Assembly (NCBI GenBank): GCA_003131685.1
Contig: PKWB01000195.1
Coordinates: forward strand, 1 to 34,626
Direction of reading: 5' to 3'
Source of the DNA: Candidatus Dormiibacterota bacterium
GTDB taxonomy: Bacteria; Chloroflexota; Dormibacteria; Aeolococcales; Aeolococcaceae
DNA: 34,626 nucleotides
The notes beneath the pieces were generated by a model, which had not been told where the DNA came from, did not search any database, and worked only from the letters and a program-made list of their open reading frames with translations. Position 1 is the stretch's first letter. Each line of letters opens with the position of its first letter. Made by a program: the position numbers and the translations under genes. Positions 1 to 8,418 of this stretch are shown here, piece by piece.

Positions 1-337
1 TTACTGAAAGGTCCAGGCTAGGAGGGCTTTCTGCAGAGTGCTCCTGCCTCCACACGGATCCGTTCCAGACCCAGGTATCGGCAAGTGCCCCCTCATCGCT
101 CAGTCCGCCGAACATGACAACCTGCCGCGTTTCGGGGTCGTAGCCGACCGCCGCATCGAACCGCGACGCCGGAGTTCCTGGCGGGCCTGCGGTTGCCGGG
201 AACGTGGCCGACGCAGGGCCCGCCGGGAGGGCAAGGCCGCCGACAACGGCGCCCAAAGCGATCGCGGCGCCGAGAGCGGCGTGCGACATCACCCTGGCCG
301 GCGCTCGCGCGACGCGACTCCGTAGCGCAGCTGCCAT
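1..337 (-). CDS. Secreted Kelch/galactose-oxidase-like repeat protein, N-terminal part only
   Basis: The reading frame starts with ATG at 337 and stays open to the left edge, so only about 112 N-terminal residues are seen. They show an Ala-rich hydrophobic segment (about residues 17-45) that can act as a signal peptide or membrane anchor. A Kelch-type blade follows: a YDPETRQVVMFGG motif, then DTWVWNG and a Trp. Kelch blades build beta-propellers that usually bind ligands or carbohydrates outside the cell. The same blade pattern occurs in the lipoprotein at 3209-4312, so the two are probably related. The substrate is unknown. The C-terminus lies outside the window. Confidence 0.7.
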   Translation of the reverse strand, partial: MAAALRSRVARAPARVMSHAALGAAIALGAVVGGLALPAGPASATFPATAGPPGTPASRFDAAVGYDPETRQVVMFGGLSDEGALADTWVWNGSVWRQEHSAESPPSLDLSV

Positions 338-438
338 CCTCGCAGCCTAAGCCCCGACCCCGAGCGGGACGTGAAGGTTGCGAGCTTGTTACCCGGTCCG
401 CAAGTTGGAGTGGATGGGCGCTCCGCCGGCGAACCCAG

Positions 439-945
439 TTATGCGGGTGGCGAGTATGCCATCGCGTCGATCGCGATCCCAGTCCTTGCATCCACCGCAA
501 CGACGACAAACGCTTGGGGACTGGACACGACGCCAAGAAATCCCTGGCCTACGGTGCGCTCGTTCGACGTGACATCGACGACCCAACAGAGACAACTCTG
601 TCCGCTTTTGGCATTGGAATACCGCGCAAGAACCGCGTCGTCAGCGTAAGCGGCGTCAACGTCGGCCCTGGCGCTGCTGACCGCTCGAGCGCGGGTGACA
701 TGCACGCCGGACAGCTCCGCCTGACCGGGCGGCGCGAGTGCAAGGCCGGCCGCGGTCAGCTCGCTGGTCGAAAGCGTTGACAGAAGGCCGCCAGATGCGG
801 CTCGGCCGATGATCAGACCGACGACCAATACCGCAATCACGAGAGGGATGGTCGCGGCGACGAGGCGCCCGACGAGGGGTCTCGGGTGTGAGACGGACAT
901 CGTCATCACTATAGAGGCGTTGAAGCCGCCTTTTGTCGACGGCAT
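439..945 (-). CDS. Unknown single-pass membrane or secreted protein
   Basis: A 168-aa frame with one strong hydrophobic segment (about residues 28-49) after a short basic N-terminus. An ectodomain of about 115 residues follows, containing a CLC motif and ending in a hydrophobic strand-rich region. No family is recognised. The start could be ATG 945, or ATG 906 or 900, which would leave a more typical short N-terminus. It lies 101 bp downstream of, and co-directional with, the left-edge Kelch gene, and divergent from the gene at 1017. Its position in a cluster of sigma-factor-linked surface proteins suggests an envelope role, but that is inference. Confidence 0.6.
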   Translation of the reverse strand: MPSTKGGFNASIVMTMSVSHPRPLVGRLVAATIPLVIAVLVVGLIIGRAASGGLLSTLSTSELTAAGLALAPPGQAELSGVHVTRARAVSSARADVDAAYADDAVLARYSNAKSGQSCLCWVVDVTSNERTVGQGFLGVVSSPQAFVVVAVDARTGIAIDAMAYSPPA

Positions 946-1016
946 CTCGCCGATCAGCTGAGCATCGGCACGCGCCTAGGGAGCGCTTCCGAGATATGCG
1001 GGGCATCATATCCGGC

Positions 1017-1598
1017 ATGGAAGTGGAACCGCCGAGCCGGTCCAGGGCAATCCTTCTCCTGGCGGCCGTCGTCGTCGGCGTGGTCGGGGTGTCGGGGCTC
1101 GCCACCGGAGGGATCAGCCGGCTGATATCACCGACACCCACCACCACGCCGTTTGTCGAGGAACTACCGTCGCTTGTGCCCGCGGCATGTTCGCTCGCTG
1201 AATTCGAGCTCTCAGGCGCCTTCAACGACTGTGCGAAGGTCACTCGGGATGGATCGATTCCCTGTCAAACGTCGTCTCATCTGCTCGACGGCCTGATCCT
1301 TTTGACCGGACGGCATAACTCGTTCTTGCTCTACATCGAAGTCCAGGGCTCCTATGACGGGCCGGGTACCTATGAGTTGTCACCCTGGGTTCATGGCCTC
1401 GGTGTGAATGACGTGCCCAAGGCAGCCATCCGCGAGTACACCACCGGCGCCTTTTGGCAATCCGTCGCGGGCGTTCTCGGCGTGACGAGCGCCGATGGTC
1501 AATCGGGCTTCATCGACGCTGAGTTGACCTACATCGGCGGCGCCGGCCCCACTCCGCCTCGCACCCAACTCCACATACTCGGCGATTGGAAGTGCTGA
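1017..1598 (+). CDS. Unknown secreted or membrane-anchored protein
   Basis: 193 aa from ATG 1017; ATG 996 and an upstream in-frame ATG at 933 are alternatives. The later start is preferred because it leaves a short basic leader directly before the hydrophobic segment (about residues 12-34). A Thr/Pro linker and a domain of about 150 residues follow. The domain has four Cys (one in SLVPAACS, one in FNDCAK, one in IPCQ and the C-terminal one), which suggests disulfides outside the cytoplasm. No family is recognised. It ends 3 bp before the convergent gene 1602-2513. Confidence 0.6.
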   Translation: MEVEPPSRSRAILLLAAVVVGVVGVSGLATGGISRLISPTPTTTPFVEELPSLVPAACSLAEFELSGAFNDCAKVTRDGSIPCQTSSHLLDGLILLTGRHNSFLLYIEVQGSYDGPGTYELSPWVHGLGVNDVPKAAIREYTTGAFWQSVAGVLGVTSADGQSGFIDAELTYIGGAGPTPPRTQLHILGDWKC

Positions 1599-1601
1599 CA
1601 G

Positions 1602-2513
1602 TCACCGACACGCCGTAGGAAACGGAATGTTCGCGGTCGTCGTGTGACGCGGCGTCACCGTCACCTTGACATAGGGACCGATGTTGTAGCTCGCCGGGTC
1701 CAGCGCCATGATCACGAAATTCCCGGGCGGCAGTGTCAATCTGAACTGCCAACCGGCAGTGAGCGTCTGCGTTTCATACACCGGCGCGTTCAGACCGTAC
1801 GAGCTGCCAGCGAAGACGTCGATGGTTCCAGCGAGGAAACGGAGCGAACCCGGAGGCGTGGATGCGTTCGGTGAGCACAACTGTTGGATCCCGCCCGCTA
1901 CCGTCCCGGCGTCCGACTGTGGTGGCGGCAGGTTGCGCGGGTCGAACCCGAGCGCGCGAGTCAGGTCGGCCCATAGCTGTGGCGAGCGGGCTGCCCACTG
2001 GACAGGTTTCCCCGGCACCTGGACCACTTCACAGCCTTCCGCTTCGATTTTCGCGCTCAACGGCGATGATCCAAGGAATGTGAACGTCAGGAAATAGTAG
2101 GTTCCGAAGTCCGCCGGGCATCGCTCATCAAGCGGATAGCGCGGAAGGCTCTCGACGTCGGCCGCCAGTGCCCGAACGATTGTCGCGCTGTGAATCGTCC
2201 GGTCGAGGGGCGGGAGTGCGAGCGTTCCTGGAAAGCGGACGATACGAACACGTGCTTGCGTCGCTGCGTTGGAGGTCGCCGGTGACTGTGATGCATGGTG
2301 GAACGCCAGCACGACGCCCGCAGTCAACGCGCTCGCAGCGACAAGCGCGGCTGCGCCCAGGACGACGCCCAAGCGCTTCGTCCTCCGGTGTGCGAATGCG
2401 AAACTCACGGCGTCGGATTCGAGGTTGCGAGGCGCGGGCTGTCCGCGCCGTCGGGTGAGGTAGGCCCGCGTGAGGTTGGCGAGTTCTTCGTCGGTGACAT
2501 GAGGGTCAGGCAT
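1602..2513 (-). CDS. Membrane partner (putative anti-sigma factor) of the upstream ECF sigma factor
   Basis: 303 aa. Residues 1-47 form a basic, presumably cytoplasmic segment, residues 48-71 a transmembrane helix, and the rest an ectodomain. The classical zinc anti-sigma motif (HxxxCxxC) is absent. The ATG at 2513 overlaps the end of the sigma gene by 8 nt, typical of translationally coupled sigma/anti-sigma pairs, and this is the main basis for the call. Ectodomain residues about 88-196 (VRIVRFPG through LPPLDRT, DFGTYYFLTF and SPQLWADLTRAL) match residues 50-160 of the protein at 6335-7744, so this is a shared unnamed domain. A second domain rich in beta strands follows (about 215-303). 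The regulatory function is inferred. Confidence 0.65.
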   Translation of the reverse strand: MPDPHVTDEELANLTRAYLTRRRGQPAPRNLESDAVSFAFAHRRTKRLGVVLGAAALVAASALTAGVVLAFHHASQSPATSNAATQARVRIVRFPGTLALPPLDRTIHSATIVRALAADVESLPRYPLDERCPADFGTYYFLTFTFLGSSPLSAKIEAEGCEVVQVPGKPVQWAARSPQLWADLTRALGFDPRNLPPPQSDAGTVAGGIQQLCSPNASTPPGSLRFLAGTIDVFAGSSYGLNAPVYETQTLTAGWQFRLTLPPGNFVIMALDPASYNIGPYVKVTVTPRHTTTANIPFPTACR

Positions 2514-3033
2514 CCGGCAGCTCCTTTCTCAGTTTCGCCACGGCTCTCCCCAGATGACTCCGCGCCGTGCCCGGCCGGCAACCGAGGATGGCCGCACACT
2601 CAACCACCGTATATCCGTCGTGAAGGTGCAGCGCGACCATCGCTCGTTGCGGTGGCGAGAGCGTGTTGTAGGCGCGGTGGAGGTCCATCAGGCGCGCGTC
2701 GAGGTATGACGGCTGCACCGAGATCTCCGTTCCCCGCGAGCTGTGCAACGCTCGTCGGGTCAGCAATCGGCGTCGCCGCACGCACTCCCGCACGCAGACC
2801 CGCGTGAGCCAGGCCGGCTGGTTCTCGTAGGTCAGGAGGGACGACCACCGTCGCCATGCGATCAGGAGCGTTTCCTGCACGGCTTCCTCTGCCTCGCCCG
2901 AGTCGTCGACGATCGCCAGCGCGAGTCGAAAGAGGCGATTGACTTCGGGAGCTATCGCCTCCTGAAACCTTGCCTGGCGTTGGTACTCCTCGGAGTTGGC
3001 CGGCGTCGTCATAGCGTCGATCCCGGATCCCAT
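2506..3033 (-). CDS. ECF-type RNA polymerase sigma factor
   Basis: 175 aa, the usual ECF size. Region 2 is seen around residues 30-65 (VNRLFRLALAIVDDSGEAEE, then VQETLLIAWRRW). Region 4 is at about 123-172 (LSPPQRAMVALHLHDG, CAAILGCRPGTARSHLGRA), including the helix-turn-helix that reads the -35 element. ATG 3012 (MTTPAN) is a possible alternative start. The stop overlaps the ATG of the membrane partner 1602-2513. A TACCCT-AAGA-AGGGTA inverted repeat sits on the start codon of the longer form (3033-3048). It transcribes divergently from the Kelch lipoprotein at 3209. The target regulon is unknown. Confidence 0.93.
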   Translation of the reverse strand: MGSGIDAMTTPANSEEYQRQARFQEAIAPEVNRLFRLALAIVDDSGEAEEAVQETLLIAWRRWSSLLTYENQPAWLTRVCVRECVRRRRLLTRRALHSSRGTEISVQPSYLDARLMDLHRAYNTLSPPQRAMVALHLHDGYTVVECAAILGCRPGTARSHLGRAVAKLRKELPDA

Positions 3034-3048
3034 ACCCTAAGAAGGGTA
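3033..3048. promoter_or_regulatory. Short inverted repeat at the sigma-factor start
   Basis: TACCCT and AGGGTA arms of 6 bp are separated by AAGA, overlapping the T of the CAT (minus-strand ATG) at 3031-3033. It could be an operator or an mRNA hairpin controlling initiation; only the symmetry is seen. Confidence 0.3.
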
Positions 3049-3146
3049 GAATCCCCGGCTTTTCTTACATGACGTCGTCCCAGCTGCTGGCGAGGGCCCG
3101 GTTGAGTGTCGTCACCTCGCGACCGGGGTGCCCGGCTTCTTGAGGA

Positions 3147-3165
3147 CGTACGCGCCTGGCGTACG
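3147..3165. promoter_or_regulatory. Inverted repeat upstream of the Kelch lipoprotein gene
   Basis: CGTACGC and GCGTACG arms of 7 bp with a 5-nt spacer, 44 bp before the ATG at 3209 in the divergent region between a sigma factor and a lipoprotein gene. It is a candidate operator. No factor can be assigned. Confidence 0.3.
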
Positions 3166-3208
3166 ATTGGCAGGAGTGCCCGGCGGATAAGCCCGTCGGT
3201 GTATCAGG

Positions 3209-4312
3209 ATGGACGTGAAGATCGCATGGCTCCTTCCGACGTTGGCGCTGCTGACGGCGTGCACCGGTACGAGCAACAGCACGCCTACGCCGGCCGCCAT
3301 TCGCTCGCAAGAGCCACGTGTGTATCAACCTCTCGCAATTACCAGCGACCTCGCCCCACCGCCACTCGATGGGACGCCACTGGTGTACTTCCCACCTCTC
3401 GCGGAGGTCGTCCTCTTTGGTGGCATGGACGAGAACGGCCATACCTTTGGCGATACGTGGGCGTTCGACCAGCACGGGTGGAGGGAACTGCACCCGGCCA
3501 CGTCCCCACCCGCCAGGGCGTACTTCGCGATGGCCTATGACCCTGCACTTCGCGAGATCGTTCTCTATGGCGGTTGCACCTTCTGCGGAGCGCCCGGGTA
3601 CCACCTTCTTCAGGACACGTGGGCGTTCGACGGCACGACATGGCGCCAGTTGACCTCGCTCCATCTCCCAACCTACGAGCCGAGCCCGCTCCTCAGCTGG
3701 GACACCGCGACAGGGGCCCTGGACCTCCTCGCACCGCCTCCCGGCTACGGGCCCAATCCTCCGAACGGTGATTTCGATGCGAACGGAGGCGCACTGGGAC
3801 GGTGGTCGTGGCGGACGGCGGGATGGACGTGGGACGGCTCACCGTCAGGACCACCGCTCTTTATTCAGGGTGACGTTTCCTTCGTTCCTGAACCCGGATC
3901 ATCGAGGATGCTGTACTACTCCTACCAGCCGTACTCGGGGAGTTGCCCACCGATGGCAGCGGGATTCATTTGCGGCTCCGACCCCACCGGGTTGCTGTAC
4001 TCGCAGACCTGGACGTGGGATGGCCGCGCGTTCGCGAGAGCGACACCAACGGCCGCACCCGGTTTGGCAGCAGTCGTCTCCGATCCGCGCGTCGGCGCGG
4101 TGGTCGCGGTCGCCAGGTCACGCGTGTGGACCTGGAGCGGCACGACGTGGCAGGTGATCGCCTCCAACGTGCCGCCCACTGCGATCGGTGCCGCCGAATA
4201 CGATCCGGCCCTCGGCGACGTGGTTGTTCTCGGCGGCACCACGAGCGCGAACCCACGGTCTGTGACCTGGGTCTGGGACGGCAGCACATGGATGACCGCG
4301 GCCGCGAACTGA
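3209..4312 (+). CDS. Kelch-repeat lipoprotein
   Basis: 367 aa. The N-terminus is a lipoprotein signal: a short charged start, a hydrophobic core and lipobox LTAC with Cys18. A Thr/Ser/Pro linker then leads to a Kelch-type propeller. Repeated signatures include VVLFGGMDENGHTFGDTWAFD, IVLYGG with DTWAFDGTTW, QTWTWDG, SRVWTWSGTTW and VVVLGG with VTWVWDGSTW. Kelch propellers bind other molecules and are often extracellular in bacteria. It is paralogous to the protein cut by the left edge. It opens a plus-strand run that continues with an ECF sigma factor 105 bp downstream. The ligand is unknown. Confidence 0.8.
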   Translation: MDVKIAWLLPTLALLTACTGTSNSTPTPAAIRSQEPRVYQPLAITSDLAPPPLDGTPLVYFPPLAEVVLFGGMDENGHTFGDTWAFDQHGWRELHPATSPPARAYFAMAYDPALREIVLYGGCTFCGAPGYHLLQDTWAFDGTTWRQLTSLHLPTYEPSPLLSWDTATGALDLLAPPPGYGPNPPNGDFDANGGALGRWSWRTAGWTWDGSPSGPPLFIQGDVSFVPEPGSSRMLYYSYQPYSGSCPPMAAGFICGSDPTGLLYSQTWTWDGRAFARATPTAAPGLAAVVSDPRVGAVVAVARSRVWTWSGTTWQVIASNVPPTAIGAAEYDPALGDVVVLGGTTSANPRSVTWVWDGSTWMTAAAN

Positions 4313-4417
4313 TAGACCGTACGCGTCGGAAATCTCGCATCCGAGCCCCGATCTCCTAGCGGGACCCGGCGCCAACAATCTCCCGGAGCCCACTTGTAAA
4401 CCGATTGGCTTCTGCCG

Positions 4418-4933
4418 GTGTTTAACGTACTGGTGGATGTGACTGGCACGTCGAGGGCACCCATCGATACGGAGATGGAGGATCTCGTCCGCGGTGAGTC
4501 GCGGCGACTGTACTCGATCGCCTTCTCCATCCTGCAAGACGCGAGCGAAGCGGAGGACGCGGTGCAAGAGACCCTGATCAGCGCGTGGCGCAGATGGCCC
4601 TGGGCCGACGCCACGCGCCCGACGCCGAGTTGGCTCACGCGCGTCTGCGTCAACCAATGCCTCAATCGCCGCCGAACGAGGCTGCGCCAGATGCGCCTGG
4701 CGGAAACCGCAGCGAGTCGCGAGCCGTGGCAGGACGTGCGTCCAGCAACAGACCTCGACCTCGCTCGCGCCTACGCGCAGCTGAGCAAGCAACAGCGCGC
4801 GGCCGTTGCACTCCACTACTTCTACGGATACACGCTCGACGAGTGCGCCGAGCTGCTCGGCAATCGTCCGGGGACCGTGCGCAGTCACATTGCCCGGGCT
4901 CTGGTGACGCTTCGCCGGGCGGTGTCGGCATGA
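4418..4933 (+). CDS. ECF-type RNA polymerase sigma factor
   Basis: 171 aa from a GTG at 4418; an in-frame GTG at 4433 and ATG at 4472 are alternative starts. Region 2 is at about residues 20-65 (RLYSIAFSILQDASEAEDAV, QETLISAWRRW). Region 4 is near the C-terminus (LSKQQRAAVALHYFYGYTLD, AELLGNRPGTVRSHIARAL). It is clearly similar to the sigma factor at 2506-3033 (AVQETL.AWRRW, WLTRVCV, RPGT.RSH), so the two probably arose by duplication. The TGA overlaps the ATG of the next gene as ATGA, so sigma and membrane partner are translationally coupled. Confidence 0.93.
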   Translation: MFNVLVDVTGTSRAPIDTEMEDLVRGESRRLYSIAFSILQDASEAEDAVQETLISAWRRWPWADATRPTPSWLTRVCVNQCLNRRRTRLRQMRLAETAASREPWQDVRPATDLDLARAYAQLSKQQRAAVALHYFYGYTLDECAELLGNRPGTVRSHIARALVTLRRAVSA

Positions 4934-6273
4934 TCGACTCGGACAACGAGCTCATCGAATCGCTTCGCGAGCTGGTGACCCACCAATCCGTCCCGCCGCA
5001 GGGATGGGAAGACGACCTGATCCGCAGGATCACCGAGACTTCGGTCAGCTCGTCGATTCCACTGGCGAGGGCGAGGCGCGGTCGGCCGACTCAGCAGCGT
5101 TGGCGTCCGCTGTTGGCGGAAATCGGAGCCGCACTGGCTATCGCTGCCGTCGTCGTGCTGAGCATTCAAGCGATCTTCCACCCAGGGCTCAGATCCCCCC
5201 TCAACGGACCAGTCGCCCTGACGTCGCCGGCCACGTCGCCCACCACGAGTGCAGCGAGCCCCTCGCCCACAGCGGTCGGTTTGAGCGGTTTCCAACCGGA
5301 AGCCCTGACGGCGGTCAGTGAAAGCACGTTCTGGGTGCTCGGCACCAACGGTTGCGCTGCCTCGGGCTGCGTTTCCGAGGTTATTCACACCGTCAACGGA
5401 GGGAAGTCCTTCCACCGGATTCCGGCTCCGCCCACCGATTTTCTCGCAGGGAACGTGTCGACTCCTGGCCCACCGTTGGTGAGTGACATCCGCTTCGCTG
5501 ACCTCTCCAACGGCTGGGTGTTCGGCAACACGCTGTGGGCGACCCATACGGGCGGCGCCGCGTGGCATCAGATCACCTTCGGCGGCAGCCTCCTCGGTGT
5601 CGACCAACTTGAGCCGGGAGCGAATGGGTACGTGTACGGAGTCTTCGAGATCTGCACGAATCCAACCACGGCCTCGGGCTGCGTCCATCGCCTTATGCGA
5701 TCGCGAGCCACCAGTGATACATGGACGGTGATCACGCCCCCCGGTAATCCCGTCGGGTGGCCGATGATTGGTGTCCACGGCGACACGATATGGGCGATGT
5801 ACTTCATGCGCAGCACCGGGCTCGAGATGATCTCTCACGACGATGGGGCGTTCTGGGTTCGCGGCGCCTCAGCGTGCGAGCCCGATCTTCCAGGCAGCCT
5901 GGATCCGGTCACCACCACCGTCATATGGGCCTTCTGCGCCACCGGAAACGCCGGCGGCCCGATGGTGTCGAGCAACGGTGGGTTGTCCTGGGCATCAGGC
6001 GGGGGGATCGGAGGCTTGTTCAGCAACGGCGGCACGGTAGCGGCGCTGTCGACGCAACACGCCTTTGTCGCAGATCCTGGGTCGGGGCTCTCGGTGACCG
6101 ACAACGGTGGACGGACTTATCAAGCGATCGCGGAGTTGAACGGCGCGACGTGGGTCGGCTTCACCGACTTCGAGGTCGGCTATGTGATCACCCAAAACCA
6201 GACCACCCAAGCCACAGGGCTCTGGCGCACCGCTGACGCCGGTGCCCGCTGGTCGCCGGTTTCATTCGGCTAG
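4930..6273 (+). CDS. Membrane protein with cytoplasmic N-terminus and Asp-box beta-propeller (putative anti-sigma sensor)
   Basis: 447 aa from the ATG in the ATGA overlap; the longer open frame from 4585 only shadows the sigma gene. Residues 1-60 are hydrophilic, residues about 62-83 are one transmembrane helix, and a Thr/Ser/Pro-rich linker follows. The ectodomain carries Asp-box/BNR-like turns at blade ends: TVNGGKSFHRI, THTGGAAWHQI, SSNGGLSWASG, TDNGGRTYQAI and TADAGARWSPV. Such turns are typical of YCF48- and sialidase-type propellers. Coupling to an ECF sigma gene suggests that the N-terminus holds the sigma factor and the propeller senses a signal. There is no canonical zinc anti-sigma motif, so the anti-sigma role is inferred. 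Confidence 0.75.
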   Translation: MIDSDNELIESLRELVTHQSVPPQGWEDDLIRRITETSVSSSIPLARARRGRPTQQRWRPLLAEIGAALAIAAVVVLSIQAIFHPGLRSPLNGPVALTSPATSPTTSAASPSPTAVGLSGFQPEALTAVSESTFWVLGTNGCAASGCVSEVIHTVNGGKSFHRIPAPPTDFLAGNVSTPGPPLVSDIRFADLSNGWVFGNTLWATHTGGAAWHQITFGGSLLGVDQLEPGANGYVYGVFEICTNPTTASGCVHRLMRSRATSDTWTVITPPGNPVGWPMIGVHGDTIWAMYFMRSTGLEMISHDDGAFWVRGASACEPDLPGSLDPVTTTVIWAFCATGNAGGPMVSSNGGLSWASGGGIGGLFSNGGTVAALSTQHAFVADPGSGLSVTDNGGRTYQAIAELNGATWVGFTDFEVGYVITQNQTTQATGLWRTADAGARWSPVSFG

Positions 6274-6334
6274 CACACGAGCTGCGACACCCGCCATGGA
6301 GCGATCGCCGTGAAGCTGAGGAAGGAGCTTGACG

Positions 6335-7744
6335 ATGCCTGATCGAGGACGCCGGATAAGAGGGATCTCGCGAGTCATGGGTCTAGGTGCGGTGGTGCTG
6401 ACGTGCGTTCTCACAGCCGTCGTGGTCCTCGCCTTTCACGATGGCGCGCGCCTCGTTTCGGTCACTGGGATCAATCAGGCGGATGTGCATATCACTCGCT
6501 CTCCAGGGCTCTTGGTGTTGCCCGCACTCGACCGCACCATGACCGACCCGGCACTCGCCGCGCGCCTTGCAACCGACATCCGCAGCCTGCCGGTCGCTCC
6601 GAGCGTGTGCGCCGGGGGAGTGGATTACGGCACGACCTACTCACTTACGTTCGCATCGCCGGGGACTCCAAGCTGGACCGCGGTGATCCAGGTGTCCGGA
6701 TGCGATGAGGTGAACATCAGCAATGGTCCGGTGCGCCAAGTTCGATCTCCCGCACTCTGGTCCGATCTCGCCCAAGCATTGGATCTCACCTCGGATGAGC
6801 TCAGGCCGCTCCCTTGCGGGGACCCAGGGCTGACCAAGACCAGCCTGTGTTATCCCGAGAGTGTCCAATCGCCCGCTACGGTACCGTGGGCGCCTCTACC
6901 GCTCCAAGCGTACCTGCCAACCCCCCTCCCGAACCCATCCGCGACCCCGGCTCCTCGATGCAACTTGAACGACTTCAAGGCGCAGCCCATCGCCACGGGA
7001 GGCGCCACCGGGAATGAGGCGGTGGTCTTCGCCTTCACCAATCGCACATCACATGCGTGCCTCACGGGAGGCTATCCCCGAGTGGTGCTCAGTCAACCCG
7101 GAGAGCGCACGCTCGCGGCGACCCCGGGCGGCTTTTGGGATGAACGCAGCCCCGCGGCGGACCTCGATCCTGGTGCAACTGCTCACTTTTACGTCGGCTT
7201 CAGCGATGCATGCGACACGGGTCCACCGCCGCCGATGTATGAGCGCCTAGCAGTGACGCTGCCGGGCGGTGGCTCATTCACCACGGTATTGACTGGAGCA
7301 AAGCCTCCCAACAGTCAGATCCCCTTGGGCGTCGCCGCGCAATGCGGCGTCACGGTGACGGAACTGGCAGGCACGATCGCTCAGCCGGTGTACCCTCGCG
7401 ACCCCCTGCTCCAACTCACCGCAACCATCAGCGCGCCCAACTCAGTGATGTCGGGCTCGCTATTCACATACGTCATCACGCTTTCTAACGCCACGGCGGA
7501 GCCGATCTCACTGGATCCATGTCGCGGTTACTACCAAGAGGTGGACTCGGCGAAGAGCCAATCCTTTTCGTATGAACTGAGCTGTGGCGCCGCTCATCCA
7601 ATTCCCGCCCAAGGCAGCGAGCGTTTCGCCATAGAGATGACCGCAGCGGGTCTCACGGCAGGCGTCCACACCCTCAGCTGGCACCTCGACACCGGTGGGA
7701 CACCAGGCCCAGAGGTGTCGGCGACCTTCAGCGTGGTGTCATGA
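6335..7744 (+). CDS. Membrane-anchored multidomain protein sharing an ectodomain with the first sigma partner
   Basis: 469 aa from ATG 6335, which has a good ribosome site (GGAAGGAG, 6320-6327); a TTG six bases upstream is less likely. Residues 15-35 are the anchor and only about 14 residues precede it, so there is no room for a cytoplasmic sigma-binding domain. Residues 50-160 match the ectodomain of the protein at 1602-2513 (LPALDRT, YGTTYSLTF, SPALWSDLAQAL). A Pro-rich linker is followed by a DUF4232-like domain (about 205-340: CNLNDFK, VFAFTNRTSHACLTGGYP) and a C-terminal Ig-like domain (about 355-469). It overlaps the next gene as ATGA. Ligand and role are unknown. Confidence 0.7.
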   Translation: MPDRGRRIRGISRVMGLGAVVLTCVLTAVVVLAFHDGARLVSVTGINQADVHITRSPGLLVLPALDRTMTDPALAARLATDIRSLPVAPSVCAGGVDYGTTYSLTFASPGTPSWTAVIQVSGCDEVNISNGPVRQVRSPALWSDLAQALDLTSDELRPLPCGDPGLTKTSLCYPESVQSPATVPWAPLPLQAYLPTPLPNPSATPAPRCNLNDFKAQPIATGGATGNEAVVFAFTNRTSHACLTGGYPRVVLSQPGERTLAATPGGFWDERSPAADLDPGATAHFYVGFSDACDTGPPPPMYERLAVTLPGGGSFTTVLTGAKPPNSQIPLGVAAQCGVTVTELAGTIAQPVYPRDPLLQLTATISAPNSVMSGSLFTYVITLSNATAEPISLDPCRGYYQEVDSAKSQSFSYELSCGAAHPIPAQGSERFAIEMTAAGLTAGVHTLSWHLDTGGTPGPEVSATFSVVS

Positions 7745-8418
7745 GCCAGGCATATCGAAACACATCCCAGGTGACATCTCGAGCGGTCTCCACACTCAGA
7801 GCGCGCCTTGACGATTCCTACGGTGGCGTGCTCTTGGGGGCAACCACCCTTACTGCCGCGGCGGTGATGTTCGTTGCCGTCTTCACGCCATTCGTCACCG
7901 AAGGCTGCATCAACTGCCCGTCGGACTACACGTTTCCGGCACGAACTGTGTTTCAGGGGCTCGACGGCTGGAGCATTCTGTTCGTTGTGGCCGCTCTGCT
8001 GCTCTTCAGCGCTGCCCACCTCAGAAACCGACGTCAGCGGGGCATTGCAATCGCGTGCGTGGTTTTCGCGGTCTTTGCAATCGCACTTTGCATCTTCGAG
8101 AGAGTCGACGCAGCGAGTCGCGTCATTGCTCTTGGCGGAGGGAGTCCGCCGGTTGAACTCGGTCACCCGGGCGTACATCTCGAAGGGTTTCTTCCTCCCG
8201 TTCACACCGACTTCGGTTTTTATTTGCTACTGGTGTCGTCGATTGTTGCTTTGGGTGCTGCAATCGCCGTACTCGTAACGACTCGGAGCAACCGGACACC
8301 CGATCGGACCGCGCTCGAGCCAGCCATGAAGCAGTCGGGGATCCACGTACCGCCTCCATCCGTCGCGTGCACAGCTTCGAACTCGCCGTTTCACCGACGT
8401 ACCCGGAGTTCCGTGTGA
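7741..8418 (+). CDS. Multipass integral membrane protein
   Basis: 225 aa starting in an ATGA overlap with the preceding gene. About four hydrophobic helices are visible: residues about 30-53, 77-93, 99-118 and 160-182. A loop with a CINCPSDYTF motif lies between the first two. The tail after residue 185 is basic and hydrophilic. No family is recognised. Overlaps on both sides (ATGA before, TGATG after) place it in one operon with the DUF4232-like membrane protein and the Asp-box lipoproteins, so it may help them at the membrane; this is inference. Confidence 0.7.
   Translation: MSQAYRNTSQVTSRAVSTLRARLDDSYGGVLLGATTLTAAAVMFVAVFTPFVTEGCINCPSDYTFPARTVFQGLDGWSILFVVAALLLFSAAHLRNRRQRGIAIACVVFAVFAIALCIFERVDAASRVIALGGGSPPVELGHPGVHLEGFLPPVHTDFGFYLLLVSSIVALGAAIAVLVTTRSNRTPDRTALEPAMKQSGIHVPPPSVACTASNSPFHRRTRSSV

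Noticed and set aside
4585-4929. N-terminal extension of the propeller membrane protein
   Set aside because: It only reads the sigma-factor gene in another frame; the ATGA overlap at 4930 gives a normal start.
4885-5838. 317-aa minus-strand ORF opposite the propeller protein
   Set aside because: Arg-rich, low-complexity shadow frame typical of high-GC DNA; the plus strand has clear domains.
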